Part shown: positions 31,874-35,320 of the stretch, in pieces | Layout of the letters: every line of letters starts with the position of its first letter | How positions within the stretch are numbered: position 1 is the stretch's first letter | Made by a program: the position numbers and the translations under genes | The notes under the pieces: model-generated | The model's database searches: none | Told to the model about the DNA's origin: nothing | What the model saw: only the letters and a program-made list of their open reading frames with translations | Assembly: GCA_945883815.1 (NCBI GenBank) | Contig: CAMCYJ010000028.1 | Location: forward strand, 1 to 35,320 | Reading direction: 5' to 3' | DNA from: Akkermansia muciniphila | GTDB taxonomy: Bacteria; Verrucomicrobiota; Verrucomicrobiia; Limisphaerales; UBA9464 | DNA length: 35,320 nucleotides

Positions 31874-34399
31874 ATGAGCGAAGAATCCCTCAACAACTTC
31901 ACCCCTCGCGCCCAGCAGGTTCTGGCCCTGGCGCGCAAGGAGGCCGATCGCTTCAACCACAACTTCGTCGGCACCGAGCACTTGTTGCTGGGCTTGATCA
32001 AGCTGGGGCAGGGCGTTGCGGTCAATGTGTTGCAGAAGATGGGTTTGGACCTCGATACGGTCCGTCAAGAGGTCGAAAAGGAAGTTCGCGGCGGCGGTGA
32101 GGGTAAGTCGGGCGGGAATATCCCGTACACACCCCGCGTGAAGAAGGTTCTGGCGCTGGCCGCCAAAGAAGCCAAGGCCCTGAACCACACCTACGTGGGC
32201 ACCGAGCACATTCTGCTGGGTCTCCTGCGCGAGGGCGATGGCGTGGCGGCCAAGGTGTTGCGGAACCTGGAGGTCGACATTGAGCAGTGCCGCCAAGAAA
32301 TCCTAAAGGAGCTGGATCCCCAGTTCCAGGCGGGTGAGGAAGAGGGCGGTGAGAAAGAGCCATCTCCGGAGACCGTCGAGGCCGGCAAGGCGCCGCCGCG
32401 GGGTGACAAGGGCAAGGATCAGAAGACTCCGGCCCTCAAGGCCTTCGGTCGCGACCTCACCGAGATCGCCAAGAAGGGCGACATGGATCCGGTCATCGGC
32501 CGCAGCAATGAAATTGAGCGGGTCATCCAGATCCTGTGCCGCCGCACGAAAAACAACCCGGTGCTGCTGGGTGAGGCGGGCGTGGGCAAGACGGCCATTG
32601 TTGAAGGTCTGGCCCAGGAGATCGCCAAGGGCAACGTGCCCGAGCTTTTGGCTGCCAAGCGGGTGGTTACTTTGGACCTCGCGCTGATGGTTGCCGGCAC
32701 CAAATACCGCGGCCAATTCGAAGAGCGCATCAAGGCCGTGATGGACGAGATCAAGAAGGCCAAAAACGTCATCCTGTTCATCGATGAGCTGCACACCATC
32801 GTGGGAGCGGGTTCGGCCGAGGGGACCATGGATGCCTCCAACATCTTCAAGCCGGCCCTCAGTCGCGGTGAGCTCCAGATCGTGGGAGCCACGACATTGT
32901 CCGAGTACCGCAAGTACATCGAAAAGGATTCCGCACTCGAGCGCCGTTTCCAAACGGTCAAGGTGGAGCCGCCTTCGGTCGAAGACGCCATCGCGATTCT
33001 CACGGGTCTCAAGTCCAAGTACGAAGACCACCACAAGGCCGAGTTCACCGCCGATGCCGTGGAAGCTTGCGTGAAGCTATCCGACCGCTACATCACGGCT
33101 CGTTTCCTGCCCGACAAGGCCATCGATGTACTCGATGAGGCTGGCTCCAAGGCGCGCATCGGCGCCATGCAGCGTCCGCCCAACATCAAGGACATCGAGG
33201 CTGAGATCGAGACGCTGCGGCAGAAGAAAGAACAGGCCATCAAGGATCAGGATTTCGAGGGCGCAGCCCAATTGCGCGACCATGAGAAATCGGCGAAGGA
33301 ACGCCTCGAGAAGACGATGGCTGATTGGAAAACCGCCAAGGACGAGAAGCGGGTGGTGGTCTCGGAGGACGATATTCTGCAGGTGGTGGCCAAGTGGACC
33401 GGCATTCCTCTCAAGCGGATGGGCCAGTCCGAAATGCAGAAACTCTTGGCCATCGAGGACGAATTGGCCAAATCGGTCGTCGGCCAGAAGGATGCCGTGG
33501 CAGCCTTGGCCAAGGCTTTGCGTCGGGCCCGTACCGACCTCAAGGATCCCAAGCGTCCAATTGGTTGCTTCGCATTGCTCGGTCCAACCGGCGTCGGCAA
33601 GACCCTGTTGGCCCGCACGCTGGCCGAGCAAATGTTCGGCAGCAACCAGGCCCTTATCCAGCTCGACATGTCCGAGTACATGGAGAAGTTCACCGTGAGC
33701 CGTCTGATCGGTTCGCCGCCGGGCTATGTGGGCTATGAAGAGGGCGGTCAGCTGACCGAAAAGGTGCGTCGCCAGCCCTATTCCGTGGTGCTCTTCGACG
33801 AGATCGAAAAGGCCCACCCCGACGTGACCAACATGCTCCTGCAAATCCTGGAGGAGGGCAAACTGACCGACTCTCTGGGTCGTGTGGTCGATTTCCGGAA
33901 CACGATTGTCTTGCTGACGTCCAACGTCGGCTCCGAGGCCTTGCGCAAGCAGGGGAGCATGGGCTTTGCGAAGTCCAGCGACGACGCCGGCTACGAGGCC
34001 ATGCGGGGCCGGGTACTGGACGAAGCCAAGAAGTTCTTCCGGCCTGAGTTCCTCAACCGTCTCGACGACATCGTGGTCTTCCGTTCGTTGGGCAAGCCCG
34101 AACTCAACACCATCCTCGATCTCGAGGTGGCCAAGGTGCTCGATCGGATCCGCCGCAAAAACGTCACGGTGATTCTCGACGACAAGGCGCGCGAGTTCCT
34201 CATCGAGAAGGGATTCGACCCGCAGTACGGCGCTCGGCCGATGCGTCGGTCCATCGAGAAGCACCTCGAGGATCCTCTCGCCGAAGAAATCCTGCGCGGG
34301 ACATTGATCGATGGGCAACCCGTCACCGTCACCGCCGACAAGGAGAAACTGATATTCAAACAGCGAGACGAGGCGGCCGAGGGAGCGCTGAGTTCTTAA
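31874..34399 (+). CDS. clpC: ATP-dependent Clp protease ATP-binding subunit ClpC
   Basis: An 841-residue AAA+ unfoldase that feeds substrates to ClpP. Two Clp-N repeats lie at about 5-75 and 85-150 ([11 protein letters not shown] and [11 protein letters not shown]). The first AAA+ module has Walker A GEAGVGKT (233-240) and Walker B LFIDE (301-305). A UVR/coiled-coil segment follows (about 450-482, [14 protein letters not shown]), the M-domain feature that separates ClpC from ClpA. The second AAA+ module has GPTGVGKT (570-577) and VVLFDE (638-643). The GSMGF stretch (694-698) sits where ClpC carries its ClpP-binding VGF loop. The ATG at 31874 is preferred: it starts [17 protein letters not shown], the usual N-terminus. 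Cytoplasmic protein quality control. It is followed by a hairpin and then the mlaE gene. Confidence 0.94.
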   Translation: MSEESLNNFTPRAQQVLALARKEADRFNHNFVGTEHLLLGLIKLGQGVAVNVLQKMGLDLDTVRQEVEKEVRGGGEGKSGGNIPYTPRVKKVLALAAKEAKALNHTYVGTEHILLGLLREGDGVAAKVLRNLEVDIEQCRQEILKELDPQFQAGEEEGGEKEPSPETVEAGKAPPRGDKGKDQKTPALKAFGRDLTEIAKKGDMDPVIGRSNEIERVIQILCRRTKNNPVLLGEAGVGKTAIVEGLAQEIAKGNVPELLAAKRVVTLDLALMVAGTKYRGQFEERIKAVMDEIKKAKNVILFIDELHTIVGAGSAEGTMDASNIFKPALSRGELQIVGATTLSEYRKYIEKDSALERRFQTVKVEPPSVEDAIAILTGLKSKYEDHHKAEFTADAVEACVKLSDRYITARFLPDKAIDVLDEAGSKARIGAMQRPPNIKDIEAEIETLRQKKEQAIKDQDFEGAAQLRDHEKSAKERLEKTMADWKTAKDEKRVVVSEDDILQVVAKWTGIPLKRMGQSEMQKLLAIEDELAKSVVGQKDAVAALAKALRRARTDLKDPKRPIGCFALLGPTGVGKTLLARTLAEQMFGSNQALIQLDMSEYMEKFTVSRLIGSPPGYVGYEEGGQLTEKVRRQPYSVVLFDEIEKAHPDVTNMLLQILEEGKLTDSLGRVVDFRNTIVLLTSNVGSEALRKQGSMGFAKSSDDAGYEAMRGRVLDEAKKFFRPEFLNRLDDIVVFRSLGKPELNTILDLEVAKVLDRIRRKNVTVILDDKAREFLIEKGFDPQYGARPMRRSIEKHLEDPLAEEILRGTLIDGQPVTVTADKEKLIFKQRDEAAEGALSS

Positions 34400-34412
34400 C
34401 CAGAACGCGCGT

Positions 34413-34436
34413 CACAGGCCCTCATTCAGACCTGTG
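34413..34436 (+). terminator. Hairpin after clpC
   Basis: CACAGG/CCTGTG arms around a 12-base loop, 13 bp after the clpC stop codon, followed by CTTGCTCTCGCTT. A weak candidate terminator. Confidence 0.4.
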
Positions 34437-34622
34437 CTTGCTCTCGCTTCGCCTTGCGAAAAAATCCGGAATGCCATCACCCTTCTCACAACGGAACTCG
34501 TCCGGTAGCCGGAACGATTCCGTCGGTTCGGCGGTTCGGTTTTGCTGCTTGCGGTGTATCCCGCAATCGCTTCGGACCAGTTCGGAGGGAGATTTACTGG
34601 GTCTTTTTCATCCCCAGTAGCT

Positions 34623-34646
34623 CTCCCGGTAGGTTTTCGCCGGGAG
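34623..34646 (+). terminator. Hairpin upstream of the mlaE-like gene
   Basis: A perfect 7-bp stem CTCCCGG/CCGGGAG with a ten-base loop, followed by GGTTAGCATTGTTT. It could end clpC-region transcripts or form part of the leader of the permease gene, whose start is about 50 bp further on. Confidence 0.45.
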
Positions 34647-34698
34647 GGTTAGCATTGTTTGGGGCAGCGGCATACCCTCCAACTAACAGGATTTCTAC

Positions 34699-35320
34699 GT
34701 GCCGGTTCTTATCATCCATCAACGCTTCCGGTCCTTCATCACCCAGCTTGGAGAAATTTTCCAATTGCTGATGGAGACCCTCGGCTCCTTTCACCATCAG
34801 CGACCGTCCTGGAAAGATTTTCTCTACCAACTCCAGTTCATCGGGGTGAAAAGCCAGAGCGTGGTCATCACCACAGGAGCGGCCACGGGCATGGTCCTTT
34901 GCGCGCAGACTTTCTTGCAGTTTCACAAGGTGAAGATGGACACCGCGACGGGCGCAGTGGTCAGCATCGGCATGAGCAGCGAGTTAGGCCCGGTGCTCGC
35001 GGCCTTGATGCTCACCGGGCGGGTCGGCGCGGCGATGACCGCCGAATTGGGCACCATGAAAGTGACGGAGCAAATTGATGCCCTTCGGACTCTGGCCGCC
35101 CATCCGGTGGATACGCTGGTAGTTCCCCGTTTTCTGGCTCTCTTGGCCTCGGCTCCTTTGTTGACCGCCGAATCGGTGGTGGTGGGCATTATTTCCAGTT
35201 GGTTGGTGGGTGTGCATTTGCTGGGAATCGATAGTGCCTACTATCTGGTGAACATGACGCGGTACACCGATCCCCCGGACGTGCTGACGGGTTTGATCAA
35301 ATCCATTGTTTTCGGCGCTA
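34699..35320 (+). CDS. mlaE: MlaE-family ABC transporter permease, 3'-truncated by window edge
   Basis: The frame is open from 34687 to the end of the window, giving at least 207 codons. It encodes an MlaE/YrbE-type permease, the membrane subunit of the ABC system that moves phospholipid between the inner membrane and the outer membrane. Diagnostic stretches are GAATGMVLCAQTFLQFHKV, SELGPVLAALMLTGRVGAAM, TAELGTMKVTEQIDALRTL and HPVDTLVVPRFLALL, all close to the E. coli MlaE pattern. The GTG at 34699 leaves the usual 40-50 residues before the first membrane helix; the ATG at 34771 is the alternative. The partner ATPase (mlaF) and substrate-binding (mlaD) genes would be expected just beyond the window. 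It confirms an outer membrane. Confidence 0.88.
   Translation, partial: MPVLIIHQRFRSFITQLGEIFQLLMETLGSFHHQRPSWKDFLYQLQFIGVKSQSVVITTGAATGMVLCAQTFLQFHKVKMDTATGAVVSIGMSSELGPVLAALMLTGRVGAAMTAELGTMKVTEQIDALRTLAAHPVDTLVVPRFLALLASAPLLTAESVVVGIISSWLVGVHLLGIDSAYYLVNMTRYTDPPDVLTGLIKSIVFGA

Noticed and set aside
33077..34318. A 413-codon minus-strand open frame inside clpC
   Set aside because: It is antisense to a strongly conserved AAA+ gene, is His/Gln/Leu-rich and shows no domain signal.

Overview
The window looks like a chromosome segment of a GC-rich, Gram-negative-type bacterium, most plausibly a member of the Verrucomicrobiota (inference). The support is several very large secreted proteins built from Calx-beta, Ig-like and ELWxxDGT modules, two of them carrying the 'VEKSADLKSW...FFRA'-type module common in that phylum. 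A porin-like barrel and an MlaE permease indicate an outer membrane. Few genes have a convincing Shine-Dalgarno sequence.

Layout. (1) 1-3392: housekeeping genes on the + strand: the end of a nitrilase-family amidohydrolase, dapA (lysine/peptidoglycan), rpe (pentose phosphate) and an EamA-type exporter. (2) 3667-12086: an accessory block. It holds a three-BON periplasmic protein, a GT4 glycosyltransferase fused to an (alpha/alpha)6-type domain, a GH130 phosphorylase-like enzyme and, on the opposite strand, a Ca2+-type P-ATPase behind a small membrane ORF. A decayed ppk2 (polyphosphate kinase 2) fragment lies downstream of the ATPase. The set resembles a stress/energy/glycan island that is being eroded. 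(3) 12236-21309: two giant exported proteins, a cytochrome c fused to a molybdopterin-oxidoreductase-like domain, a deletion remnant of a REP-associated tyrosine transposase (RAYT), and a PadR regulator with a palindromic operator and a truncated partner gene. (4) 21701-25331 (- strand): a tightly overlapping three-gene operon of cupredoxin-like protein, membrane adenylate cyclase and outer-membrane barrel. (5) 25627-30246 (- strand): a 1539-residue Calx-beta/ELWxxDGT surface protein. (6) 30801-35320: xerC, clpC and the start of an mlaE permease.

The most interesting parts are the copper-protein/cyclase/porin operon, whose 4-nt overlaps imply a copper- or redox-linked cAMP signalling unit; the glycan/ATPase/BON block with its ppk2 remnant; the cytochrome c/MoCo-fold fusion; and the marks of genome decay (ppk2, RAYT and the truncated PadR partner). 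No tRNA, rRNA or CRISPR array was seen. All family calls come from motif reading; no database search was run.
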